This document shows positions 11,761 through 23,850 of a stretch of 64,000 nt of DNA, one piece after another (position 1 is the stretch's first letter; every line of letters begins with the position of its first letter). This DNA is from Areca catechu. Taxonomy: Eukaryota; Streptophyta; Magnoliopsida; Arecales; Arecaceae. The notes below the pieces were generated by a model, which had not been told where the DNA came from, searched no databases, and worked only from the letters and a program-made list of their open reading frames with translations. The DNA is taken from assembly GCA_021397845.1 (NCBI GenBank), contig CM038039.1:178162526-178226525 (forward strand), given 5' to 3'. Both the position numbers and the translations under genes were made by a program.

Positions 11761-13350
11761 GAACAATGAGAATCCGATCACCTATATGGATGCACTTCAG
11801 AGATCTGACTCTGAGGCATGGCTTGGAGCCATGTAATCCGAAATGGAGTCCATGGAGATCAACAATGTATGGACATTAGTTGATCCACGTAAAGGGATAA
11901 AACCCATCGGGTGTAAGTGGATCTTCAATAGGAAAAGGGGCGCAGATGGGATGGTGGAGACCTATGAAGTCCATCTGGTTGCCAAGGGGTATCGTCGGCG
12001 ATATGGTATCGATTATGATGAGACTTTCTCCCTTGTGGCAATGCTCAAGTCCATTCGGATCATGCTTGCTTTAGCAGCATATTTTGATTATGAGATCTGG
12101 CAGATGGACGTCCGAAGCGCTTTCCTAAATGGGGAGCTGGAAAAGGAGGTGTATATGATACAGCCTGTAGGGTTCACATCCTCCGATGAGTCAAAAGTAT
12201 GCAAGTTGTAGAGGTCCATTTATGGACTCAAGCAAGCATCTCAAAGTTGGAACTTACGGTTTGATAGGTGTATCAAATCGTATGGCTTCGTTAGGAACGG
12301 AGATGAACCGTGCATCTAGAAGTGGGATAATAGTTCTGTGATTGTATTCCTGGTACTGTATGTTGATGACATTCTCTTAATCGAGAATGATGTCACAGCA
12401 TTACAGGGAATAAAGGTCTGGTTTTCATTTAAGTTCTCCATGAAGGACATGGGTGAAGCTTCTTATATACCGTGTATGAAGATCTATAGAGATAGATTTA
12501 AGAGGCTTCTGGGATTGTCCCAGTCTACGTACATTGATACCATGCTGAAACGATTCAGCATGAAAAATTCCAAGAAAGGCTATCTTACTATAGGTTATGG
12601 AAAGAGATAACTTCTTCCAGGAAGGATTGTGCGATAACTCCTGAGGAAAGAGAGTGCATGAGTAGAGTACCTTATGCTTCTACAGTAGGCTCTATCATGT
12701 ATGCTATGACATGTACTAGACCAGATGTGGCATACTCACTAGGAGTAGTGAGAAGATACCAGTATGACCCAGGTGAGGCGCATTGGAAAGTGGTTAAGTC
12801 CATCCTGAAGTATTTAAGAAATACTAAAGACTAATGGCTAATTTATGGTGAATCTGACATGAAACTTGTGGGGTATACTCACTCCAGTTTCCAGTCAGAT
12901 TGAGATGATAGCAAGAGTGTGTCAAGGTTTATATTTACTTTAAATGGAGGAGTGATATGCTAGAAAAGTTCCAAGCAGGCAACTATTGCAGAGTCGGTAT
13001 GCGAGGCAAAGTACCTTGCAGCATCAGATGCAGTGAAGAAAGCTGTGTGGTTGCGAAAGTTCCTTGGAGATCTTGGGGTGGCATCTTTCCTAGATAGTTC
13101 TGTTCCAGTGTACTATGATAGCACTGGAGCCATTGCTCAAGCTAAGGAGTAGAAAGCTCATCACCACACCAAACATTTTCTACGGTGCTATCACCTCGTA
13201 CGAGAGATCGTAGAACGAGGCGATATCAATCTTATGAAGATCGATGGAAAGGAAAATATGGCCGACACTTTTACTAAAGGCCTCGGAATAAAAGAGTTCG
13301 ACTTTTGTAAAAGGAAAATAGGTATTAGATACTGTTCTGTTTGGCTTTAG
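11761..13350 (+). pseudogene. A: reverse transcriptase and RNase H
   Basis: RT begins around the SEMESMEINNVWTLVD block (11843). It continues with DYDETFSLVAMLKSIR, QMDVRSAFLNGELE and the catalytic LYVDDILL near 12355-12378. RNase H text follows with KSSKQATIAES and CEAKYLAASDA near 12968-13030 and ends in a TAG at about 13350, just before the purine tract. Stops occur at about 11834, 12208, 12317 and later, with a frameshift near 12600. It would copy RNA to DNA; inactive here. Confidence 0.88.
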
Positions 13351-13351
13351 T

Positions 13352-13363
13352 ATAAGTGGGAGT
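13352..13363 (+). other. A: polypurine tract
   Basis: TAAGTGGGAGT directly precedes the 3' LTR. This is the second-strand primer position, and C has the same tract in reverse at 31513-31525. Confidence 0.7.
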
Positions 13364-15606
13364 TGTTGGGAATTGTCCCAAAGTCAATCACCTAGGCTGT
13401 AGGCGGTTGAGCTGAGTATTGTACTCTTTATATGAATTAATAAATATTATTTTGGCAGCTCATCACATTCTTACTTTTTCCTGTAATGAACTCTCTTTCA
13501 TGTGATTAAGTCCTTAGGACCACTAACTTTGATATAGAGAGGATATATCGAGTGGTCCTTAAACCAAGTTCATGACCAAAAGATACATTGTACTGGATGG
13601 CAATGTATCAAGTGTAGGTTGTTGTGGTTCACAGTGTTTAGTTGTCCTCTTAACCAAAGGAGTGTGGTGACACTGATGTGACCTACAAGTGGGATATATG
13701 ATATCTCATTGAACGTGACTCCGTGTAGCCCCTTTCTACCAAAGGGATACTCACGATTGGATATGGGTATATGTGTCCCTCAGACCTGAGGTCATCAGGG
13801 TAGCTTGTAAGCAACTCCGCATGCTTTGGTACCGGACTACCTAGATTTCTAATCTGGTGACAGAAGATTTTTGGGTAAATGCAACTACTTGTGGAGTAGT
13901 GGTGGACCAAGATGGAATTGACTTGTCCAAAAATTTTTGATTGAATGTCTCGCAGTGTCTCAATTTAGCAAATCCTCAGCCGGGGTACTCCTAGTAAGGA
14001 GTCACTGGACTTGCGAGGTTGAGACATGTTGTGCATTGACTCTGCTAGGGTTGGCAGTCTAACCCTAAGTCATCCTGAGCATTGGAGGTGAAAGGGATGA
14101 ATTATACGGATACCATATTCCAGAGGTTTGATTGATTGCTCTTGCATCTTTGACCTATCCGGACGCTAGGACCTATTGCTAGATGGTATGTTATGCTGGT
14201 ACAAGAATTGTTCCAGTGCTACCGCCTAGGCTCAAACCTATGAGGTCATACATCATAGAGGATTTCTCCCTGATCCAATTACCGATTTATGATTAGGAAT
14301 CATTTCGGTAATAGTTTGATTGAGCACACATTGGATTGACCCGATTTTGGGTCGATCAAATTTTGTTTGGATACACCGGGAATTGTTTCTGGGTGACCGG
14401 GACATGACCAAGCCTTTTATTAATTAGATTTTGATCTAATTGGATAGTGAATCGGTTTAGAACCATTTTGGATTTTATAAACCCGTTGTGAACCCATTTT
14501 GAACCATTCACACGGTAATATTGGCTTGGGCGAACAGGGCTTTTAAGGCATCATTTCCTCTCCCATTTCTTCTTGATTTTTTTCTTGAATTAATCCTCTG
14601 ATTAATGGCTCTTCATTGCTTCTTTGATAACAAATTTGATTCGTTCTCATAATATGTGGCCTCTCGCATTCCCAGCATATCTCTTCAGCTCCCAATTGCA
14701 CCATTTTGATTGTTCACACTGGTTATAAATTTCTAGACTGCTAAAAATGCAAAAGGTCTTCTTCCTTAGAAAGCTTTCATGATCCATTCCACCGATGTTT
14801 TTGATCCTAAGTTCTTATGAGAGATTGGGAGAGAAAGACTGCATTGATTCCCTGTTGTTTGTGCTCAATCAGTGGAAGAAGAAAATCTGCTTTGGAGAAA
14901 GCAAATTATAGAACAAGGAGTTATGTTTTTCTTCCTCCCTCTCATCGATTCAAGGTTTCTGGTGACTAGCATCGCACGAGAAGCCGGTTCAGAGGAGCCC
15001 CTGGCATGTCCCCCCTCTAGAGGGTGCTCTTTTAAGCACCTGTGAGACGGATCAATCACCGTTGCTGCTATTTTACTTTTGCTCTGTTTTTTATTACAGA
15101 TTTATTATTTTGAGTTTTTGGGTGAACGGGACCTCTTCGAACAATCCAAAAGCTCTCCTTTGAAGCCAAATCTATCAAGAGGTCGGCTTGCTATTGCTGC
15201 AGGAAGAGAGACCAAAGTGTTGCCATCTTTGGTTTGAGTTTGCTACACTTGGAAGAGAGGAAGAAATCAATGATTCAAAAGGTTGCTAGAAGAAGAAGAC
15301 TGGAATAAAGTTATTCTAGATATTCCAGCTATTCCTGCATTATCCCTACTTTATTCCAAGCAGGAATATGGTAATATTTTTATTTTTATTTCTCATGCAT
15401 GCCTAGATCTAGGTTTATTAAATTGTTTATAAATATTACATGCTCACTTTATGCCTTCTTTTGCTTGTACATGCATCTTGAATATGTTAGATCCTGTGCA
15501 GAGTAGATTTTTTTCGCTATTATTTTAAAATTATTTTAAAATACATACCTGCTCTTTGTGTTGTTGCATGCTTAGTGTAGGCACTTGCAACCCAGTTTTT
15601 CTTTCA
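13364..15606 (+). repeat. A: 3' LTR
   Basis: It starts TGTTGGGAATTG and ends TTTCTTTCA (2243 bp), with single copies of all 5' LTR blocks. The target duplication GCATG follows. Confidence 0.92.
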
Positions 15607-15611
15607 GCATG

Positions 15612-16300
15612 TTTGTGCAAGTTCAGGCGAAGACAACTACATTGGCCCATTGGAAAATGAGCAAACGGGATCTCTCCTCTTCGAGCAGTAGGATTCCTAC
15701 TATACCATCTTCAGGGGGTCTTATCCTAGAGTGAAAGATAGCAGGGGCTCAAACGAGCCACCGTTCGGCTCCTGCTCTATTGAACCTGACTGGTCGATGA
15801 CCGGATCCTACATAGCCTCTTGCACTCCTGGGATCGTCTGTAGGCAGTGCTGGACTGGCTTTCGGGACCCTTTTATCTCTATGGTTTCCCAGGGAGTGAA
15901 GAACTGGATAAGGAGATGCCAGGTAGAGATGGAAGCATCGAGCAGATTGAGTCTAGGATGCCCCAGGATCTTGTTGTAAGTTGACGGGAGCCTTACAATG
16001 GTGAATATCGTCAGTACAGTGCTTTTCCGAGGTGGCATCCCAGTGGTTATTGGGAGTGTGATCTCTCCTTCAACTCCAAACGAATCCCTGGTGAAGCCTA
16101 CTAAGGGTGTGTACACCAGCTTTTTTTGATCAGTGGACAAGTTCATCCTTGAAAAGGCATCATAAAAAAGGATGTCGATAGAGCTTCCACTATCAACTAT
16201 AATTTTCATTACAAGATATTTCACTATCATCATTTCTATGATGACAGCGTCATTATTTGGGTTATCTACCCTTGCTGACCCTTCTCTCTCATAGGGGAGT
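15612..16300 (-). pseudogene. M: aspartic protease
   Basis: The 141-codon frame at 16233-15808 contains IIVDSGSSIDILFYDAF, the retropepsin active site of Tat-type elements. It has DSG where most copies have DTG; both are used in retropepsins. Further on lie the flap-like region and GHPRLNLLDA, the second conserved block. It would cut the Gag-Pol polyprotein. Downstream coding text runs to 15612, where copia A interrupts it between protease and RT. Confidence 0.85.
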
Positions 16301-16399
16301 ACATCATCACTTCCCTCTCTCCCCCTAGCCCTCTTCGAGCTTCTCCCTGCTCCTAGGAGATCATTCCAACCAACTTCTCAGTGGGTCATTGTTGATGGT

Positions 16400-17613
16400 G
16401 AGCGGTCGGGGCTCTTCATTCTAGGCTGCTGGAATGGTTTCTCCCTCCACGTACTTTCCAAGGTAGCCATGCTTGATCAGGTCTTCAATTTCTCTCTTCA
16501 GGTGGTGGCATTCCTTAATGTCATGGCCATGGTCCCGGTGGAAGCAGCAGTAATGGGATCTGTCTTAGCTAGTAGATGGCCTTAGTTGAGGAGGATGACA
16601 TAGGAAGTTCTCACCCTTGATCTCCATTAGGATCTTTTCTCTCGGGGTGAGAAGATGAGTGAACTTTTCTTCCTTAGCAAGATTGACCCTAGGCCTAGTC
16701 CCCGACCATGGGGCCAACATAGCCTTCAAGGTTGGGGGGCCAGATGTTACCCCCATAGCCCGCCTCTTCAGTGGCCTCCCATCCAGCTCCCTTATGGTGT
16801 GATCGGCCTCCTTCGCGTGGATGTACTTATGGTCCCAGAGGAGGAGCTCTGAGTAAACCTTTGGATGCTTCTTGTCGAGGGAGTAGGTGAAACATGAGGT
16901 CTTGAGTCCCCTCTTCAGGGCTAGCATGGAGACTGGCTCATCAAGGTGATAGATCTCTAGGGTGGTAAATTTAAACTAAGACTTGTAGTCTTAGAGGGGC
17001 TTTCGATCTTGCTGGCAGATCAGGAAGAGACTATCGATTTCATATGACACCTTTCTGCATGCATCAAAGTATGACATGAACCTTTTCTCTAACTGTGCGA
17101 AGGAGTCTATGTTTTCTGACTTGAGTTTGGAGAAGTAGGCTCAAGCAGCCTTTCGGAGGGTAGCCAGAAAGGTGAGGCAAAGGAGAGCATCGATGGCCCC
17201 GTGGACCCTCATGAGGACCTTATAGCTTTCCAAGTGGTCCAGGAGGTCAGTTGTCCCATCATAGGGGTCATCCTTGGGCATGCGGAACCAGTAAGGGATC
17301 GGTTCCTCTTGGATTATGTGGGAGAAGGGTGGACGGGTGTCATAGCCTGTGGGCTAACTAGAAAAGCTCTGAATCTTAGCAAACTGGCAGGACAGGTCAG
17401 CTAGCTTGCACTCTTGCTCTTCGAGGTGCCTCTCTGCTTGACGGTGGATGGCCTCATCTATGGACCCTTCGATAGAGGCCATTAAGGGTGAAGGGGATGT
17501 AGAGTCGAGGAGCTATCGCCTGAGCTCCTAGTCAAGCTGGTGCCATTTGTGTGAGTGTGCACCATGGTCCGAGGTTGGGGAGCGGCTCTCCCAGCTGGTT
17601 AGGCCATCATGCT
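16400..17613 (-). pseudogene. M: Gag (capsid and zinc-knuckle region)
   Basis: Reading leftwards from about 17170 the frame gives a capsid-like domain (AYFSKLKSEN, AQLEKRFMSYFDACR) with three in-frame stops, continuing into the 120-codon frame at 16927-16565 (PVSMLALKRGLKT, RAHKYI-like DHKYIHAKEAD). Around 16560-16440 the text gives CCFHRDHGHDIKECHHLKRE, the Cys/His knuckle usual in Tat Gag. This is the structural protein that packages the element RNA. The first part of Gag runs into the J insertion at 17614. Confidence 0.8.
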
Positions 17614-17925
17614 TGATGCAGGATGACTCAAAGATTGCTAAACACGCAGAAAAAATAGTAAACTATTTTTTTTATATTTGTTTATAATTTAATTTGCTAG
17701 CAAGATTTCTAAAATTAAGTAAGAACTAGCAAGAAGAATAGCAATGCATAGAATCATCATGATCACAAAATAACTCATGCAAGATAATGAAAGACAGGAC
17801 CTAGGAATTGAGAAACTCCCAGTTTAAGATAGTTAATCTTCATCAAATTAGATATCAAGAGAAGGGAGGGAAGTTACCAATCAGGAATTTGAAGAACTTC
17901 CGACGAAGAGAACACATAGCACTCT
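17614..17925 (-). repeat. J: 3' LTR, distal part
   Basis: It begins TGATGC at 17614, the terminus of this LTR group, and runs to ACTCT at 17921-17925, where copia B enters. The rest is at 27609-27999. Confidence 0.65.
17921..17925. repeat. Target-site duplication of B (ACTCT)
   Basis: ACTCT also follows the 3' LTR of B at 27604-27608. Removing B gives a smooth LTR text (CACTCTGGCATCTGG). Confidence 0.7.
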
Positions 17926-17965
17926 GATTGGAGCCTGGATGATGAAGCTCGGTTCCATTGAATTT
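17926..17965 (+). other. Unrelated 40-bp filler in place of the B LTR head
   Basis: It lies between the ACTCT duplication and the point where homology to the 3' LTR starts (about 25747). The first 313 bp of the LTR are absent, including the TG terminus and the stem-loop. Confidence 0.55.
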
Positions 17966-19875
17966 GATGATCTGCAAGTGGGATGTGTGATATCTTATTG
18001 AACGTGACTCCATGGGGCTCCTTTTTGCCAAAAGATTGCTCGTGATTCGATATGGGTATATGTGTCTCTTCGACCTGAGGTCACCATGGTAGCTTTCAAG
18101 CAACTCCCTGTGCTTTGGTGCCAGACTACCTAGATTTCTAATTCAATGATGGAATGTTTCTAGGTGCAGGAAAGTACTTATGGAGAAGTGGTGGACCAAG
18201 ATGGAATTGACCTGTCCAAATTGTTTTGATTGAATGTCTCGCAGTGTCTCAATTTAGCAAATCATCGACCGAAGTAGTCCTAGTAAGGAGTCACTGGACT
18301 TGAGAGGTTGAGACATATAATGGATTGACTCAGTTAGGGTTGGCAGTCTAATCCTAGGTCATCTTGAGCATTGGTGGTCAAAGGGATGAATTATACGGTA
18401 ACCATATGCCAGAGGTTCGATAGATTGCTCTTGCATCTTCGCCCTATTCGGACATCGGGACCCATTGCTAGATGGTATCTTATGCTAGTACTAGACGTGT
18501 TATAGTGCTATCGTTTAGGTTGGAACCTATGAGGTCACATGCCATAGAGGATTTCTTCCTGATCCAGGAGTCGATCAATGATTGGGAATCATTTTGGCAT
18601 TAAGGTCAAACAGATTGATCGAGCATACATTGGATTTTTTATGGTATACCTGATCTGATTTGGATCGACCAAGATTGGTTTGGGTTAACCAGGAACTATT
18701 CCTAGTAGACCAGGACTGGACCCGATTTTCTTACTGATCGAGTTTGGTCGAACTGGTTTTTGGGTTTTTGTCGAACCGGTTTATTACATGGTTTGTTTAC
18801 AATGAGTTTTCTCCCATATTTTTTTATAAAAATTGGTTTGAAGTCTTGCCCTATTTCTCTTCTCACTATTTTGCTGCACGAATTGGATAAGGATAGCTTG
18901 GAGATCATTTGAATGGGATTCGATCAGCGTGTTGATCGGTTGCAGCGTGGGAGATCAGATTATGATCTATTGCACTGCAATCAAAAGTGTTTTCACGGTG
19001 TTTTCTTTTACTCGATCCTTTTTTTCATTGTGAGATTGCTTGCGTTTCTAGCATCTTTAAACCGACCCTAAGCAAATTCAAATGAGTTTTGATTTTATCT
19101 GATTACCTCTCATGGTGATTTCTCTAGACTCCTCTCTCGATCTCTTCACTTCCTTCTCAGGTTTTCTCAGCCATTTTTATTGCTATTGATTTTCTCTGCA
19201 TCTGGTATTTTCTGTGTGGAAGGCCGTGTTAGATAAGAGAGGAGGGAACAAGCCATGTGGTAGAGAGGAGGGAACAGGGCATGTGTGGGAGTTTTGGGAT
19301 GAAGATCTGGGTGCAGCAGAATCATGGAGTGTCCCTATTTTTCCTTCCCTATTTTTTGTTTTTTACTGTGTGCTCTTGGTGGAGTTAGAACCGGTCTTGG
19401 AGAAAACTGTCTATGGGGATCTTTTTGGTTTTCCCTGCTCCACCTATCCGTGACCTGTGTTTGATGCCCAGAGGACTAGCATCCATCTGGGAGTTGGATC
19501 AGTGAGAGCCCGCACATGGATACTCTTGAGGGTGGACATTTGGACATCTTGAGAGATTGGATTGATCTCTTCCAGATCTGATTTACTGTTGAAGGAGTTC
19601 AATCGGCTATCTTGATTTGCTGTTAAAGGAAGCTCTATAAGGTATGTTATTTATTTTTGTTATCAAGCATGTTTAGATCTAGAAATTATCATATTGTATA
19701 TAATTATTGCACTTGCTTATACATGCCTGTGTTTTAGTTACATGCATCATGTTTATGTTAGATCCTGTGCATGAGTAGGTTTTTTCGTATGCATGATAAA
19801 AGTTTTAACTATGCAATACCTACACCCTAGTTTAGCATGCCTAGGGTAGGCATCCGTTGCACTGGTATTCCTTTA
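17966..19875 (+). repeat. B: 5' LTR, head missing
   Basis: It matches 3' LTR positions from about 25747 on. It ends ATTCCTTTA, where the 3' copy ends ATTCCTTCA, so the terminal CA is mutated. Confidence 0.85.
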
Positions 19876-19876
19876 G

Positions 19877-19889
19877 TGGTATCCGAGCC
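19877..19889 (+). other. B: primer-binding site
   Basis: TGGTATCCGAGCC is an initiator Met-tRNA type site with one A-to-C change. Confidence 0.8.
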
Positions 19890-21492
19890 ACAGGTTCCTG
19901 TGTAGCATATCATGATTGCATGTATTGTTGGTTTTGGATCTATATCTAGATTAGGGATTACTTTTAGGAACCTAGTTGAGACCTTCACCATGGCCGTGTG
20001 TCCGTAGAGATTAATCAGGGTTTAAAATCCCTAATTTTTTATGGCATGAGGCGGTTCGTCTGTGTTGGCCTTTTCAGAAGGATCCTTAAAGGAAACCTAC
20101 GGTATTAAAAATGTTTTAATCCTGATACATGATTATACATTGGCATGTCTAAAATTGTTAAGGCTTGTAATATTATAAATGATATGATAGGACTAGATAT
20201 GATGAATGAAAGATGTAAAAGGGTTTTACATGAATTTAATTAAAAATGTTTTAATTAAAAGTTAGCTTATAGTCTAACAATTATGAATTGAAAGATTAAT
20301 TAAATGACAAGCCAGATTAGGGTTTATGAAACCTAATGTCATTTGAATAAGCCATCTGGGTTAATTGGGTTAGCTGTCTGATTGGGTCCATTTATTGGGA
20401 TAGACCTAAGGTTAGTTGAATTGGACCTAAGAGAACTAATCAAATGTTGATTAAGGACCTTCTCTTTAGTATCTATCTAATAGTTAGATGGGTTAGTCCA
20501 TTCTTCTAAAATGGATCTAATTAGTGGCTTTGTGGTAAGCCCAAGTTCTTAGGCTGGTCTAATCAAGTCCGGTAAATCGATTGGTGTCTAGGTAGGTTTG
20601 GCATTTTTGATCATGGCTATATGAGGCTACCTCTTTCCTGGCCAACTTGGTTGGTGTCTAGGAAAGATAGTTAATGGCAGATACTCACCAATGATCTCAC
20701 CTACCTAGCCAATCCGGTCAACCAAAACTAATTAAAAGAGCTTATTGATTCGAGTTAACCCATGTCACCCAAGTTGATCAGCCTGTCTAATCTTTAGGTG
20801 CCCATGGACCAACTTGTTGAATTTAATTCAACCCCCCTGAGAATTTATTTGATCAGTGGGAAGTTGATCCATGTTCTTCTTTCTATTCTTCCATCATAAT
20901 TTAATTAAAATACTCTAAAATTATTAGGTCCTGAAAATGACTAGGTCAATGAGTTGATGCTGTCTTAGCCTCCTATTAAGTGCGTTAGTAATGTGTCCTT
21001 TAGCTTGGTGTACATCGACAGTTCCAAAGAACGGGTGTGCATCCGGTTACTGGGATTACTCTTCCATAGATGATGGTTCAGTGTAACCTTCTTAACGGTG
21101 ATTAGGTGGGCTGGCCAAAGTCGGGCTTGGTCATTCATTAACTGGAAGCATTGGATTTGTCATATTAATGGTTGGACCTAACCAGAGACCCACAATAAGA
21201 GGCTCCAAGGTCGATTGGGGGTTCTATGGGGCAAAATTTATTACTGGAAGTTGCTTAGAAAAGTAATTGGTTTGAGAACCTACCTTTAAGCACGTATGGG
21301 TGAGCCGGCCAAAGTTGGGCTCATACATGGTCTATTGGATTTCAGTACCCGCTATGAAATGATGATTTCATGGATTGGAGTTTAGAGGCTCCCAATCTGA
21401 AAAATTAGTGGCAGGGACCTTTAGACTAAAGTCCAAGTCTTTTGGTTTAATTGATTAATTTATATACTAATTTGGTCTTAATTTTTTTTCAG
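19890..21492 (+). other. B: untranslated leader with structured module
   Basis: About 1.6 kb, non-coding. The hairpin-like block lies at 20633-20666 (CTTTCC, TGGCCAA, TTGGTGTCTA, GGAAAG), and CACCTACCTAGCC follows at 20698-20710. Confidence 0.7.
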
Positions 21493-22300
21493 ATGCCTTC
21501 AAACCTTTCACCCCGGTCACTTCTCTATAGCGAGAAGTTAAAGGGTCCCAATTTCGATAGCTGGTATCGAAAATTGAGGATAGTCTTGGAGCACGAGTGG
21601 ATCCTTTATGTAATAATGGATCTAGCACCCAAAATTCCGTTTGCCAATGCTCAGAGTTCGGTCAGGGACACTTAATTGAAGTGGGTTTCTGATCGGACTA
21701 CTGTCCGATGCATAATGTTGGCAGCGATGAACGACAAGTTCAGTCGCAAATTCAAGGAGGCCCAGCCAGACAAGATTCTTCAAAAGTTGAAGGAATCTTT
21801 CGGCATGCCAAACGATGTGGAGCGGTACAAAGTGTCTTGTGCCATCTACAATGCCAAAATGCGGAATGATAGTTTCGTCACTGATCATGTATTATACATG
21901 ATCGAGATGATCGAATAATTGGGCAAGCTCGAATGTCCCTTACACGAGCAACTCGATAAGGATGCGATCCTGAATTCTCTACCCTCCTCCTATCTCGACT
22001 TTTTCAATCATTATATAATGAATAAGCCTGCAGTCAATTACCATGGTTTGATGGGGTTGCTGAAGACTTACGAGAAGGACCACAAACTGAATAAGGGGGT
22101 GGCGAATTTAGTGGGAGATTTTAGAGGTCGTCGTCCCTTTAAGAAAGGGAAGAATAAAGGTAAGGGAAAGAAGGTGCAGAGTGCTCCTAGCCCAAGTGAG
22201 GCCAAGAAAGTGAAAGCTGATCAAACTTGTGTAGAGTGCTTCTATTATAAGAAGCAGGGACACTTGAAGAGGAACTGTCCTTTTTATTAGGCATCCTTAG
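21493..22300 (+). pseudogene. B: Gag
   Basis: The ATG at 21493 follows a polypyrimidine run and AG. A single frame runs to 22290 with in-frame stops near 21673 and 21916. The residues MPSNLSPRSLLYSEKLKG, RYKVSCAIYNAKM and LDKDAILNSLPSSYLDF match A and C. The zinc knuckle CFYYKKQGHLKRNC at about 22238-22279 again has tyrosine for the second cysteine. A basic stretch before it (FKKGKNKGKGKK) fits RNA binding. Confidence 0.88.
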
Positions 22301-23850
22301 ACCTGAACAAGCCAAGGAAGGGAAAGCAACAGGGTGCTGGACAAGGTATTTATATGATAAAACCTTATAATTTCTCTATTTGTGACACTGCTAACTGGTT
22401 ATTAGATACTGGTAGTCCTATTCATGTTTGCAATTCATTGCCGGGACTGTAGGTTAGCAAGATATTTGATGATGGGAAGCAGTTCCTGAGCGTCGGAAAT
22501 GAAAATCGTGTTCCAGTACTGGTGGTCAGAGTTCTGAGTCTTGTTTTTGAGTCTAGTACTATCGAATTAGTCGACTGTCATTATTATCCTAGTTTTATTA
22601 TGAGCATGATCTCTATAAGCCTATTGGGCAATTATGGTTATGAACTTTCAATAAAAGAAGATTTTTGCCAAGTTATTATGAATAACTTTGTGATAATGAA
22701 AGCTAAGTTAAATAATGGCATTTATGTTTTGTCTTGGCCTGTTAATGTAATGTACATGTCTAGCAAATGCCCAAGGATAGAAAATGTCAGTGACTTGTAT
22801 CTATGGCACTGTAGGGTAGGTCATGCTAACCAGAATAGGATAAACAAGTTGGGAGGAGAAGGCCTCCTCGAGGTCAGTGATTCTGACTCACTGCCCACTT
22901 GTGAATCCTGTTTGCTTTGTAAAATGACCAAGCCACCTTTCACTAGAAAAGGTGAATGAGCTACAGAACTTCTGAGTCTCATACATACTGATGTATGCAG
23001 ACCCATGATAGTTAGTGCTAGAGGTGGATACAGATATTTCATTACATTTATAAACGACCTTTCCAGGTATGGTTATGTCTTCTTGATAAGACATAAATCT
23101 GAGTCGTTTGAAATGTTCGAACGATATCGATGAAGTGAATAAACAAACTGGAAAGAGTATTAAAACCATTCGATCTGATCGAGGTGGTGAATACCTATCC
23201 GGTGAGTTCATGACATATCTTGAGGAGAATGGGATTCTCTCTCAATGGACTCCTCCAGGAACACCCCAGTTGAATGGTGTGTCCTAAAGGAGGAATCAAA
23301 CCCTGTTGGACATGATTCGATCCATGATGGGTTTTGCAACTCTGCCGCTGTCCTTCTGGGGATATGCACTTGAGATAGCTTGTTACTTGCTGAATGATGT
23401 TCCGAGTAAGTCTATTGTCTCCACTCCATATGAATTTTGGACTGGATGTAAGCCCTCAATTTCACACCTTCGGCTCTAGGGTTGTCTGGCTTATTTAAAA
23501 TGTTTAGTCTCAGATAAACTTGGTCCTAGGTCTGATTGATGCCTGTTTATTTGGTTCCCTAAGGAAACAAAAGAATATTTCTTCTACTTAGAGGGTGAAC
23601 AGAAAGTGTTCGTTGCTCTTAGAGCTATCTTTTTGGAAAAGGAGTTCCTTGGAGAAGGAACTGTAGCCTCTAAGATTGAACTTGGTGAAGTTCAACCAGT
23701 GGAAGAACATGCACACTCTAAGGACATCATAGAATCGGCTATGATTGGATCACACACGGAACCCATTAATAGGAGATCCGATAGAGTATCGCGTCAGCTG
23801 GACAGATACTATGGTTTCTTGGTCTAGGACGGTGATTCCATTGAACTTGA
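22301..23850 (+). pseudogene. B: protease and integrase
   Basis: The protease site reads WLLDTGSPIHVCNS near 22395. The frame 22522-22959 covers the protease C-terminus and the pre-integrase motif LWHCRVGHANQNR. The integrase core follows in pieces (TDVCRPM, FLIRHKSESFE, RSDRGGEYLS near 23175-23204, NGVS then a stop, RRNQTLLDMIRSMMGF). A frameshift near 23120 and stops near 22959, 23287 and later break it. The frame 23606-23827 holds the integrase-to-RT linker. Confidence 0.85.

Larger units (their letters stand above)
5493..15606 (+). mobile_element. A: full-length Ty1/copia retrotransposon, degenerate
   Basis: It has 5' LTR 5493-7799, primer-binding site 7801-7816, a long leader, gag-pol 9400-13350, a purine-rich tract and 3' LTR 13364-15606. 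The order gag, protease, integrase, RT, RNase H defines Ty1/copia. The family is shared with B, C and Q in this window. The LTR pair differs at roughly 8 percent of sites in the stretch I aligned, so the insertion is old, and many stops break the frame. Assignment to the Tork/Angela side of copia is a guess. Confidence 0.92.
3108..17613 (-). mobile_element. M: decayed Tat-lineage Ty3/gypsy element, split by copia A
   Basis: The order on the minus strand is gag (to 16400), protease (about 16240-15800), then after A is removed RT (5487-4600), RNase H, second RNase H (about 4180-3880) and integrase N-terminus (about 3560-3108). The residues resemble the plant Tat clade (RIRE2-like), which is known for a second RNase H after the first. 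Both ends are lost: LTR L cuts integrase at 3108 and J cuts the gag leader at 17614, so no LTR of M is seen. Many stops and frameshifts mark it as old, and it is the host of A and J. Confidence 0.85.
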
